From Arthrobacter sp. StoSoilB22 (GTDB taxonomy: Bacteria > Actinomycetota > Actinomycetes > Actinomycetales > Micrococcaceae), in the NCBI RefSeq assembly GCF_019977315.1, contig NZ_AP024652.1, positions 682,001-746,000 on the forward strand: a DNA stretch of 64,000 bases, in the 5' to 3' direction. Shown here in pieces: positions 1 to 7,556 of this stretch. Under the pieces are notes generated by a model, which had not been told where the DNA came from, made no database searches, and saw only the letters and a list, made by a program, of their open reading frames with translations. The translations under genes and the position numbers were made by a program. The first letter of the stretch is position 1; each line of letters starts with the position of its first letter.

Positions 1-253
1 CATCATTTCCGCGCACCAGGATGAAGTCGATACCGGCAGCGTCCAAAGCGGCCCGAACAGCCAGGAGATCGGACACCATGGCCTGTTGCGGGGTCAGGTC
101 GTCGTTGACCAGGGCGTACCGCCCGCGGTGACGAACGACGTCGGACCTGTGCTTAAGATGCGCGACGACGGCAGGCGAGATTGCCTCAGCAATCGTGTCC
201 TCTTCGATGGACGGGCTGCCGTGGTAAATCGGATCGACCTGTGCTTGTGTGAT
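1..253 (-). CDS. Stealth-like sugar phosphotransferase, N-terminal part (cut by window edge)
   Basis: An open minus-strand frame runs off the left edge. The visible part (about 84 residues) has the signature region YALVNDDLTPQQAM followed by LLAVRAALDAAGIDF and LVRGND. I associate this with the N-terminal region of actinobacterial Stealth-family proteins, which transfer sugar phosphates to extracellular polysaccharide. The assignment rests on memory of that motif only, because the catalytic part lies outside. It follows the HAD hydrolase gene closely (68 bp) and is probably cotranscribed. No ATG, GTG or TTG suits the start. The best-placed codon after a GGAG box is ATC at 251-253, so the start is uncertain. 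Confidence 0.5.
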   Translation of the reverse strand, partial: MTQAQVDPIYHGSPSIEEDTIAEAISPAVVAHLKHRSDVVRHRGRYALVNDDLTPQQAMVSDLLAVRAALDAAGIDFILVRGND

Positions 254-320
254 GGCTGTATCTCCGGGATCTTTGCGGTGCGGGTTGCTCTGAAACTCTA
301 CAACTATGATGCGCTGGAAC

Positions 321-1241
321 TTAGATCGAAAGGGCCTCGCGCCAGCTGCGGAGGAATGCGCCGCCGGCGTCGTCGTGGATGACGTCGTCGGCCAGATCAA
401 GGTCGGCCGCCGTCAGGATGGTGTAGGGCTTGACGGGTATGCCATCTGCCGGCCGGACGTCCACGTGCTTCACATCGTGATCGTTGTGGTGAAGCCAGTC
501 TGCCATGGCGTAGTCCGTACGGGAATCACCCACAGTCCTCCAGGAGAGCGGGGTGATGCCCTGGGCCGCCAGGAGTTCAACGGCCCGGCTGGCCCCGAGG
601 TCCTTGCCCAGGCGGACGGATTCGATGTCCGTGGAGATGATGGTGGGGTCCAGGCGGTAGTCCGCAGTGTCATCGGACTCCGGTGCGTGGTGGTCCAGGA
701 TGGCGGCGTTGAGGCCGTGGCGTCCCATGATCTCCAGTGCATCGGCGTCGAAAAGCTTCTGCTCGGCCAGGTAGTCCTTGCTGGCCACGTCCACGTGCTG
801 CTCCACCGAAACCATGGCGCGCTTGGTCTCATCGAAGAACATGTGCGCCGAGTAGTCCTCGGCAACAAGCCTGCGGATATCGTCCCCGTACGCTGCGGGC
901 ACGGCGAGCTGGTGGTCCACATGGATGGGACCGGGCCCTTCTGCGGTGTAGCTGAACCAGACGGCGCCCTTCTCGCAGATTGCGTGAATGACAGTGTCAG
1001 CCGGCATGCCCGCCGCAATCATGGGCTCCATGACCTGCTCGCTGATAAACGCATCCGAGCGCCCCGTGTTGAAGATGACCGGTATGCCCGCGGCAGCCAG
1101 GGCCACCATGTCCGCAATGATGTCCGGCTTGACGTCGCGCGTCACAGGGCTGGCGATGGGACCATCGACGTCCAGCAGCAGCGCCAGCGCGGGCGTCGCA
1201 CGGGCAGCGGTCCGGTGAGTACCTTGGAGCGGTTGAGTCAT
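321..1241 (-). CDS. HAD-superfamily hydrolase (Cof-like sugar phosphatase fold)
   Basis: A 306-residue soluble protein with HAD motif I (LLLDVDGPIAS, Asp24 and Asp26), a motif II-like stretch IFNTGRSD, and the C-terminal acidic motif VGDSRTDYAMAD (Asp239 and Asp243) that binds Mg2+. The long insertion between motifs resembles the cap of Cof/SPP-type phosphatases, which act on small phosphorylated metabolites or sugars. The substrate is unknown. It is followed on the same strand by the Stealth-like gene, so a role in surface-polysaccharide or sugar-phosphate metabolism is possible but inferred. The ATG at 1241 is the first reasonable start. Confidence 0.8.
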   Translation of the reverse strand: MTQPLQGTHRTAARATPALALLLDVDGPIASPVTRDVKPDIIADMVALAAAGIPVIFNTGRSDAFISEQVMEPMIAAGMPADTVIHAICEKGAVWFSYTAEGPGPIHVDHQLAVPAAYGDDIRRLVAEDYSAHMFFDETKRAMVSVEQHVDVASKDYLAEQKLFDADALEIMGRHGLNAAILDHHAPESDDTADYRLDPTIISTDIESVRLGKDLGASRAVELLAAQGITPLSWRTVGDSRTDYAMADWLHHNDHDVKHVDVRPADGIPVKPYTILTAADLDLADDVIHDDAGGAFLRSWREALSI

Positions 1242-1386
1242 GCCCCCATTCTGTCAGTCCCGGAGGTTCCCATCACAGCTATGACTTCTGTGACGCCATG
1301 CGAAGGTTAGTCACCTTTTGGCCACAACCTGCCTGTGCTGCGGGTCACAAGTTCCGTTAGCGCGGCATCTTCCATAGGCTTGCAGG

Positions 1387-1686
1387 GTGATCTTCAAAGC
1401 TGTGGGCGAGGGACGCCCGTACCCTGACCATGGATTCTCTGCGCCGCGGGACTGGGCTGCCCTGCCCCCGCGGCCCATCCGCCTCGATGAATTGGTGACC
1501 ACCAAACGGACCTTGGACCTGGAGGCGCTGTTGGCTGAGGACTCAACGTTCTTCGGTGATTTGTTCCCGCACGTGGTCCAGTATCAAGGGGTCATGTACC
1601 TCGAAGACGGACTTCACAGGGCGGTCCGAACCGCGCTCCACCAAAGGACAGCCATTCACGCACGTGTATTGGTAATCGATGGCTAG
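1387..1686 (+). CDS. Conserved actinobacterial small protein with ParB-like motif
   Basis: A 99-residue protein starting at GTG. It contains VVQYQGVMYLEDGLHRAVRT, which resembles the DGxHR loop of ParB/sulfiredoxin-like folds. Similar small proteins next to LytR_C genes in related genomes are, as I recall, sometimes auto-named VapB antitoxin, but no VapC toxin is here and I do not accept that function. It overlaps the next gene by 8 bp, so the two are translationally coupled. A TAGGCT hexamer ends 6 bp before the GTG, which would fit a leaderless transcript. Function unknown. Confidence 0.6.
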   Translation: MIFKAVGEGRPYPDHGFSAPRDWAALPPRPIRLDELVTTKRTLDLEALLAEDSTFFGDLFPHVVQYQGVMYLEDGLHRAVRTALHQRTAIHARVLVIDG

Positions 1687-2356
1687 CAAGGGCAGGCGTC
1701 CCAAAGATGTGACGCAACTCCATGGACACCGGGTAGTCACAGGTCCCGAACTTCGGGCGACCTTTGCCGAGGACGAGCTGGCGCACAAAGGCCGCTTCCG
1801 GCGGAGGCTGTTCCATGGAATCGTCCTTGTCCTGTTGGTGGGTGTCATAGCTGCCGGCGCGGTGGGTGCGTGGGCGATCATGAACGGCGTGGTCAAGGTT
1901 CCCAGCGCCATCGCCAGCAAAGCTCCCATTAGCCTGTGTCCCTCCACCACGTTCGACTACGTCCCGAACGAGACCGTGACGCTCAACGTCTTCAATGCCA
2001 CCTCACGCGGAGGGCTGGCCGGCACAGTGGCAGAACAGTTCACGGCCCGGGGCTACAAGGTGGCCTCGGTGGACAACAGCGATACCGCCTATTCGGGCAT
2101 TGGCGTGGTGGTCTCGGGCGTCAAAGGCCAGGCCGCGGCGTTCAATATCCAGCGGAACCTTGCAGGAACGGATTACTTCGAGGACAACCGTGAGGACGAG
2201 TCCGTGGACGTGATCCTCACGCCAGGCTTCGAAGGTTTGGTGGAGCCACAGTTGGTGGACCAGACACCGGGTACGCTGGAGTGCCCGCGGGAGGACCTGC
2301 GGATCGCTGACAACTCCAAGTGGCCCATTATTCCCACGCTTCCGGCGGGTCAGTAG
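1679..2356 (+). CDS. LytR C-terminal (LytR_C) domain membrane protein
   Basis: A 225-residue protein. Residues 1-46 are a basic cytoplasmic stretch, residues about 47-68 form one membrane helix, and the extracytoplasmic part begins near 98 with TVTLNVFNATSRGGLA, the typical opening of the LytR_C domain (VxVLNATGRxGLA). LytR_C domains are found alone or at the C-terminus of LytR-CpsA-Psr cell-wall ligases. This protein has no LCP catalytic domain, so it is probably a cell-envelope accessory protein. It starts inside the end of the preceding gene and its stop abuts the convergent TetR gene. Confidence 0.8.
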   Translation: MASKGRRPKDVTQLHGHRVVTGPELRATFAEDELAHKGRFRRRLFHGIVLVLLVGVIAAGAVGAWAIMNGVVKVPSAIASKAPISLCPSTTFDYVPNETVTLNVFNATSRGGLAGTVAEQFTARGYKVASVDNSDTAYSGIGVVVSGVKGQAAAFNIQRNLAGTDYFEDNREDESVDVILTPGFEGLVEPQLVDQTPGTLECPREDLRIADNSKWPIIPTLPAGQ

Positions 2357-3061
2357 TTAGCCAGCCAAGGCGTCGTGGGCTGGCGCTTCGAGCCTGACGG
2401 GCCTCCCGGCGTCGTCGAACCGGGCACCAGCGCCCAACTGAATGAAACGCACCGTTTGTGCCGTATGAAGTTCAACAGCTGAGTGAGGCTCGACGTCGGA
2501 GGCCGGCGACGGCGCGGGAGTCTCGCCGTCGGGCGTTCGGTTGCGGCGTGCGGCGCTGGCTGAGAGCGTTCCGAGAATGAGCCGCGCCAATTGCTCGACG
2601 TCGACGTCCGGCAGATAGCCCTGCCGTACTCCGTCCTGGAGGATGTCCTGCAACAGTACGTTGAGATCTCCCACGTGGTCGGCCAGCTTGGCGAAGGACC
2701 CGGGGGAGAGGACTGCGGCCATGGCCGGGCCAGGGGGCAGATGGCGTCGGCTGAGATCCTCCACCTGGGCGCGGACGTAAAGGGCAAGGCGGTCAACCGG
2801 GTTTTCCAGCGCGGCCAGTGAATCGCGGAGGTCCACAATGAAGCGCTCGGTCTCGTCCAAGGCATACGCGATGAGCAGTTGCTCCATGTCCGCGTAGTAG
2901 TTGTAGACAGCCGTGCGTCCCACGCCGGCGTGGCGCGCAACGTCGGTCATGGTGAGGCCGGGGAGTCCATGGGTGAAGAGGAGCTCTCCAAAGGCGGTGA
3001 GAATCCGACGTTGGGTCGCGGCGCGTTGGGCAGCATTCGTGGCGGCCGTGATCCTTGGCAT
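2357..3061 (-). CDS. TetR/AcrR family transcriptional regulator
   Basis: A 234-residue protein with an N-terminal TetR helix-turn-helix at about residues 14-60 (LTMTDVARHAGVGRTAVYNY is the recognition region), followed by an all-helical ligand-binding domain. The last 60 residues are rich in Pro, Ala and Thr and look like a low-complexity extension, longer than most members. It stands alone: the LytR_C gene converges on it, and the LacI gene behind it is transcribed in the same direction with an 80-bp gap. No operator was recognised in that gap. Target unknown. Confidence 0.85.
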   Translation of the reverse strand: MPRITAATNAAQRAATQRRILTAFGELLFTHGLPGLTMTDVARHAGVGRTAVYNYYADMEQLLIAYALDETERFIVDLRDSLAALENPVDRLALYVRAQVEDLSRRHLPPGPAMAAVLSPGSFAKLADHVGDLNVLLQDILQDGVRQGYLPDVDVEQLARLILGTLSASAARRNRTPDGETPAPSPASDVEPHSAVELHTAQTVRFIQLGAGARFDDAGRPVRLEAPAHDALAG

Positions 3062-3141
3062 ACAGACACTTTACCGCGATCTGTCACTAAGAGCTGCGAG
3101 TTTAGGTGGGTGTCGCCCCTTGGTGGCCCGCAGGCTTGGTG

Positions 3142-4140
3142 TCAGTTTCCCGCTGACGTTTGGGCTGTGGTTTTTCGGAGGACCAGGTGCGGAGTTCGGA
3201 TCACGCTGCCTGGTGACTGTGTCCCCTCGATTCGGTCTACCGCCCGGCCAACGGCGGCGGCAGCAAGGAGCGGAGCGTCCTGGCTGACAGAGGACAATTG
3301 CACGTAACTTAGCCTGGCGAAGTGACTGTCGTCGTAACCGAGTATGGAGACATCCGCGGGAATGCTGATCCCCGCGGCCTTGAAGCTTTCCATTACTCCC
3401 AGCGCCTGCCTGTCATTGAAGGCGATGACAGCCGTGGGCAGATCCGCCTGAAGGATCTGCCCCGCACCCATGCCGTCCTCCTCGCCGGGGCCGCCTGGAA
3501 TAATCACAGGTTGCAGGCCGTGCCGGATCATTTCGGTACAGTACGTCTCCCGACGTTTGTCCGACGAGACGGCCGAGCCGCCGTCCACATGAACGATCCG
3601 TCGATGGCCAAGGCTCACCAGGTGGTCCACGGCTATCGAGATGCCGGCGTAATCATCACTGCTGACCGAGTCCACAGAATCGCCTACGTCGTCGCGTAGC
3701 AAGCTCACAACCGGCACTTGGCGGGCGTGCAGTGCCAGGTCTTCCGCGCTGAGGGTGGGAGCGATGATGATCAGCGCCTCCGCACCTACATCCAGCAAAG
3801 TCTCGATGGCGCGGGCCTCAGGCCTGCCGTTGGCCACTGCACTCAGTGCTATTTCATAGCCTCTGGCCGAGGCCTCGGCATAGGCGGCATCCACGATTTC
3901 GGCATGAAAAGGCTGTGAACTGGAAAAGATGAGGCCCAGGAGTTTGGTTCGGCTGCTTCGCAGCAGCCTGGCCCGGGAGTCCGCGCGATATCCGAGTTGG
4001 CGGGCCGCCTCCAAGACTTTTTGCCGCGTTGATTCCGCCGCGCCGGGTGCACCCCGCATCACGATGGAAACAAGTGCGCGTGAGACACCGGCGGCCTCGG
4101 CTACGTCCATCAGGGTGGGGCGGCGCTGCGGTTCGGACAT
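3142..4140 (-). CDS. LacI family transcriptional regulator of the 4.2-6.2 kb sugar genes
   Basis: A 332-residue LacI/GalR protein. The N-terminal HTH (TLMDVAEAAGVSRALVSIV) is followed by a hinge and a periplasmic-binding-protein-like effector domain (LGLIFSSSQPFHAEIV, GYDDSHFARLSYVQLSSV). I place the start at ATG 4140, which has a perfect GGAGGA box 5 bp upstream, rather than at an in-frame TTG 12 bp further up. It is divergent from the Gfo/Idh/MocA gene at 4248. Two identical operator-like sequences lie in the 107-bp gap, so it probably represses both itself and the oxidoreductase operon. Effector unknown, likely a sugar or polyol. Confidence 0.9.
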   Translation of the reverse strand: MSEPQRRPTLMDVAEAAGVSRALVSIVMRGAPGAAESTRQKVLEAARQLGYRADSRARLLRSSRTKLLGLIFSSSQPFHAEIVDAAYAEASARGYEIALSAVANGRPEARAIETLLDVGAEALIIIAPTLSAEDLALHARQVPVVSLLRDDVGDSVDSVSSDDYAGISIAVDHLVSLGHRRIVHVDGGSAVSSDKRRETYCTEMIRHGLQPVIIPGGPGEEDGMGAGQILQADLPTAVIAFNDRQALGVMESFKAAGISIPADVSILGYDDSHFARLSYVQLSSVSQDAPLLAAAAVGRAVDRIEGTQSPGSVIRTPHLVLRKTTAQTSAGN

Positions 4141-4166
4141 ATTTTCCTCCAAGTGCGTTCAGTGTA

Positions 4167-4227
4167 TAGAACGATCTAGACGCAGTGCGAATCGCATGCC
4201 ACTATGGATCGACTAGAACGATCTAGA
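4167..4227. promoter_or_regulatory. Pair of LacI-type operators, TAGAACGATCTAGA
   Basis: The 14-mer TAGAACGATCTAGA occurs twice, at 4167-4180 and 4214-4227, 47 bp apart. Its 12-bp core TAGAACGATCTA is a near-perfect palindrome (arms TAGA/TCTA) with a central CG, as in LacI/GalR operators. One copy is close to the start of the LacI gene, the other just before the ribosome-binding site of the oxidoreductase. This fits autoregulation plus repression of the divergent operon, perhaps by looping. Confidence 0.75.
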
Positions 4228-4247
4228 AGAATTTTTTAGGAGCAAGC

Positions 4248-5372
4248 ATGGGTTACCTTCAGCATCCGGCCAGAGAAGACCGGCCGGTTCGTATTGGTCT
4301 GATTGGAGCGGGGTGGATTGGGACTTTCCACGCTGAATCCGTGGCGCAACGCATCCCCTCTGCCCGGCTTGAAGCAATCGCCGACCCCGCTCTTCCCGCC
4401 GTCGAGGCATTGGCGGGCCGCCTGGGTGTGGGCAAGATCAGCACCGACGCCGAGGATGTACTGAACGATCCGGACGTGGATGCTGTCCTCATCTCCGCTC
4501 CGGCGCGGTTTCATTCCGGGCTGATCGCGGCAGCAGCGCGGGCAGGTAAGCATACCTTCTGTGAAAAGCCGGGAGGCCGAACGGTGGAAGAGCTTGATGC
4601 GGCCCTGGAAGCAGCACACGCCGCAGGCGTGGTTGTCCAGTTCGGTTTCAACCGCCGCTACGCGAATGACTTCGCTGCCGCCCGGCGACTCATCGATGCC
4701 GGCGCCGTAGGGACCCCGCAACTGCTTCGGTCCTTGACCCGCGATCCAGGCAGCCCGGACGGGATCGCCAACCCGGAGCGGATTCCGCCGGGCACCATCT
4801 TCCTTGAAACACTCATCCACGACTTCGACACCCTGAACTGGTTGAACCCGGGCGCTGTCCCTGTTCGCGTTCATGCTGTGGCTGACGCGCTGGTGGCTCC
4901 TGAAGCAAAGGAGGGTGGCCTGTTGGATACTGCCGTGGTCACTGTGACCTACAGCAACGGGGCCATTGCCGTGGCCGAGGCCAACTTCAACGCGCTTTAC
5001 GGCTATGACGTGCGGGGAGAAGTTTTTGGCTCTGCCGGAATGGTGACGGCGGGAGGCCCCCAGGCCACCACGGCCACAAGCTACACCGCCGCCGGTATCA
5101 ATGCGGACACCGTCCGCCTGAATGTTGACCTCTTCCATGATGCGTACACAGTCGAACTCGCCCACTTTGTGGAGTCGGTGAAGGCTGACCGCGACGGCAT
5201 TCAGGCCTCCGCTGCTCCCAAAGCTCCCGGTGGAATCGATGCGCGGAACGCCCTTGCCGTGGCCCTTGCCGCCACCCGTTCAGCCCAAACCGGGTTGCCG
5301 GTTGATGTGGCAGATATTGCCGTCCTTAGCCCAGCGGAACCCGCGCTGCAAAGGGTGGGGGATAAAGCATGA
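4248..5372 (+). CDS. Gfo/Idh/MocA family oxidoreductase
   Basis: A 374-residue NAD(P)-dependent sugar or polyol dehydrogenase. The Rossmann motif GLIGAGWIG is at about 17-25, and the family motif CEKPGG, with the catalytic Lys, is at 105-110. The C-terminal half is the alpha/beta dimerisation and substrate domain. It resembles inositol 2-dehydrogenases, but the substrate cannot be fixed from sequence. An AGGAG box precedes the ATG. It overlaps the next gene by 4 bp (ATGA), so the two products probably act in one pathway. A LacI-type operator lies directly upstream. Confidence 0.88.
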   Translation: MGYLQHPAREDRPVRIGLIGAGWIGTFHAESVAQRIPSARLEAIADPALPAVEALAGRLGVGKISTDAEDVLNDPDVDAVLISAPARFHSGLIAAAARAGKHTFCEKPGGRTVEELDAALEAAHAAGVVVQFGFNRRYANDFAAARRLIDAGAVGTPQLLRSLTRDPGSPDGIANPERIPPGTIFLETLIHDFDTLNWLNPGAVPVRVHAVADALVAPEAKEGGLLDTAVVTVTYSNGAIAVAEANFNALYGYDVRGEVFGSAGMVTAGGPQATTATSYTAAGINADTVRLNVDLFHDAYTVELAHFVESVKADRDGIQASAAPKAPGGIDARNALAVALAATRSAQTGLPVDVADIAVLSPAEPALQRVGDKA

Positions 5373-6160
5373 GCTTCCGCCTGGCTGCCTGCGCTGAGAT
5401 GCTCTACGGCGAACTGCCGTTGATAGAGCGTGTGAAGAGAATTCATGAGCAAGGCTTCGAGGTGGAGTTGTGGGACACCCGGGGAGGGGACATCCCGGCC
5501 CTGGCAGCAACGGGCGCCCGGTTCTCTTCGATGAGCGGTTACTTTGGCGGTAGCCTCACTGACCCCGGTAGCGCAGATGAAGTGCTGGCATCGGCGGAGA
5601 AACTGATTCCTGTGGCGCTTGAACTTGGTATCCAGCGCATGGTGGTCCATCCCGCAGAACTCGGAGAAGGCGGCAGGGCTGTCCGCCCCGTTCACCGGTC
5701 TACCGGCGAGATGTGGCTGACGGGCCGGAGCACGCTCGAACGTCTGGCGGCCTTGGGCGAGAAGCACGGTGTGGTCTTCGCCTTGGAAAACCTGAACACC
5801 GTCCTGGACCACCCCGGAATCCCTTTGGCACGCGCCAAAGACACCTTGGCGCTGGTGGCGGCGGTGAACCACCCCAACGTCAGGATGATGCTGGATCTCT
5901 ATCACGCCCAAATTGGTGAGGGGAACCTCATTGAACTCGTCCGGGCCGCATTGCCTTGGGTAGGAGAAATACAGGTAGCCGACGTCCCCGGCCGCTGTGA
6001 ACCCGGCACCGGGGAAATCAACTACACCGGTGTGGCATCAGCCCTGAAGAAGGCCGGATACGAGGGCGTGGTGGGTTTGGAGGCGAATGCCGCGGGAGGA
6101 TCCGGCCTGGAAGCAGGGGACACCGCGCTGGCGGCCTTCCGTGCGGCCTTTGATAGCTAG
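5369..6160 (+). CDS. Hydroxypyruvate isomerase-like TIM-barrel protein
   Basis: A 263-residue AP_endonuc_2-type TIM barrel. Metal-ligand positions expected in the hydroxypyruvate isomerase (Hyi) family are visible: Glu140 in FALEN, Asp176 in MMLDLYHAQ, Gln202 in IQVADVPGR and Glu238 in VGLEAN. The segment VADVPGRCEPGTGEINY is characteristic of Hyi and related 3-keto-sugar or tetronate isomerases. It is translationally coupled to the dehydrogenase at 4248, so it likely isomerises that enzyme's keto product. True substrate unknown; hydroxypyruvate is only the family default. Confidence 0.82.
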   Translation: MSFRLAACAEMLYGELPLIERVKRIHEQGFEVELWDTRGGDIPALAATGARFSSMSGYFGGSLTDPGSADEVLASAEKLIPVALELGIQRMVVHPAELGEGGRAVRPVHRSTGEMWLTGRSTLERLAALGEKHGVVFALENLNTVLDHPGIPLARAKDTLALVAAVNHPNVRMMLDLYHAQIGEGNLIELVRAALPWVGEIQVADVPGRCEPGTGEINYTGVASALKKAGYEGVVGLEANAAGGSGLEAGDTALAAFRAAFDS

Positions 6161-6315
6161 CTGGGTGCGGCCGACGCATCCGTCCGAGATGACGGCGTGA
6201 GCTTTTGCGTTGACGCCCGCGGGCGCCAGTCCTCTGCGTCCGCGGGCCAAAACTCGCGTAGCATCAAGGAAAACCGGTCAACAGCAGCGCCGGCCAACAG
6301 CAGCTAGGGGGCGTC

Positions 6316-7317
6316 TTGCGCGCAACGGTCAAGGACGTAGCGCGCCGTGCGGGGGTCTCGCCCAAAACGGTTTCGAATGTGATGAATGGGATCGTGCCTG
6401 TCAGCGGCCCCACACGGCTCAGGGTTGAGCAGGCCATGGCTGAGCTGGATTACGTCCCCAACCTTTCGGCACGCGGACTGCGGAACGGGCGCTCAGGGGT
6501 CATTGGGCTGGCGTTGCCGGACCTGGCCACTCCGTTTTCCGCAGAGATTGCCCAAAGCATTGTGGAGATTGCCCACGAGCAAGGCTTTAGCGTGCAGATC
6601 GAGGAAACGGGCTCGGATCCACAGCGTGAGCAGGAGTTGATGACACGTGCGCGGGCCAACCTCATCGACGGCCTGATCCTCAATCCCGTGGTTCTGGATG
6701 AAAGCGCCGTGAAAGTTGGCATTGCACTGCCTCCTGTGGTCCTGCTCGGTGAGGTGTCCCAGCAGTTGGCTGACCGGGTGTTTGTGGACAGCTTCGCAGC
6801 CGCGCGGGACATGACCCTGGCGCTCGCCAGCTCCGGACGGCGGCGTATCGCCGTGCTGGGCACCACCCAGGGGCGTGGATCCGCGGCGGCCCTTCAGCGT
6901 ACCCAGGGGTATGAAGCGGCTCTGGACAGCCTCGGGATTCCGCGCGATGAATCGCTGATGATCCCGTGCGAAAAGTGGACGCCGGAAACCGCCGCGAAAG
7001 CCCTGGGTGCTTATCTGGAAGCGAACCCCGTTCCCGAAGCATTGTTCTGCTTCACGGATTCCATGGCAATTGGTGCGCTGAACGTGCTCTGGAAGCGGGG
7101 CTTGCGGGTTCCGGAGGACATTGCGGTAGCGGGCTTTGATGACATAGCCGATGGCCGCTACGCCGTTCCTTCGCTGACCACGGTCTCTTTCGACAAGCGC
7201 ACCATCGCCAGCGAGGCACTACGTCTGCTGACAGAGCGCATGGCGGACAGGGGCTCCGCGCAGCGCGTGGTCAGCGTTGAATACACCATCGTCGAACGGG
7301 ACAGCACCCGCACTTAG
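6316..7317 (+). CDS. LacI family regulator, probable controller of the arabinoside locus
   Basis: A 333-residue LacI/GalR regulator. HTH residues are TVKDVARRAGVSPKTVSNV, the effector domain follows (GVIGLALPDLATPFSAEIAQ), and VPEDIAVAGFDDIADGRYA is near the C-terminus. The start is TTG 6316 with an AGGGGG box 5 bp upstream; no upstream ATG is in frame. It precedes, in the same direction, the ABC importer and GH51 genes, whose 239-bp leader contains two palindromes of LacI type. It is therefore the likely repressor, with an arabinose-containing oligosaccharide as effector (inference). Confidence 0.88.
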   Translation: MRATVKDVARRAGVSPKTVSNVMNGIVPVSGPTRLRVEQAMAELDYVPNLSARGLRNGRSGVIGLALPDLATPFSAEIAQSIVEIAHEQGFSVQIEETGSDPQREQELMTRARANLIDGLILNPVVLDESAVKVGIALPPVVLLGEVSQQLADRVFVDSFAAARDMTLALASSGRRRIAVLGTTQGRGSAAALQRTQGYEAALDSLGIPRDESLMIPCEKWTPETAAKALGAYLEANPVPEALFCFTDSMAIGALNVLWKRGLRVPEDIAVAGFDDIADGRYAVPSLTTVSFDKRTIASEALRLLTERMADRGSAQRVVSVEYTIVERDSTRT

Positions 7318-7354
7318 AGGCTGCGCCGCAAGGATAAGTCGGGAGTCATCCATC

Positions 7355-7376
7355 AAATTGTGTGCGCTAACAATTT
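7355..7376. promoter_or_regulatory. LacI/GalR-type operator upstream of the arabinoside ABC genes
   Basis: Arms AAATTGT (7355-7361) and ACAATTT (7370-7376) flank a GCGC centre. The inner 16 bp, TTGTGTGCGCTAACAA, differ from a perfect palindrome in two positions. It lies upstream of the candidate promoter at 7381-7409. Confidence 0.6.
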
Positions 7377-7380
7377 TCTC

Positions 7381-7409
7381 TTGCCCTGCCTATTACATCG
7401 ATGTAATGT
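7381..7409 (+). promoter_or_regulatory. Promoter with embedded perfect 16-bp palindrome
   Basis: A -35-like TTGCCC (7381-7386) is 17 bp from a -10-like TAATGT (7404-7409). Between and over them lies ATTACATCGATGTAAT (7392-7407), a perfect palindrome with central CG as in LacI-family operators. Repressor binding would cover the spacer and -10. Its centre is 34 bp from that of the upstream operator at 7355-7376. The start codon of the first gene is about 150 bp downstream. Confidence 0.62.
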
Positions 7410-7556
7410 GAGACCTGCGTCACCCTGGGGCCAACCTTAACTCCAGAGCGGGGACGCGCCGGAGCCGGAATTCCATGCAGTAGCAGTGCAGCAACGCACT
7501 CCAGTAAACGCAGCACAGCAGTGACCTTTCAGCGGACCCATCCAAAGGAGTGACGG

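Noticed and set aside
1387-1686. VapB antitoxin for the small protein before the LytR_C gene
   Set aside because: No PIN-domain toxin is adjacent, and the sequence looks ParB-like and not like a VapB DNA-binding domain.
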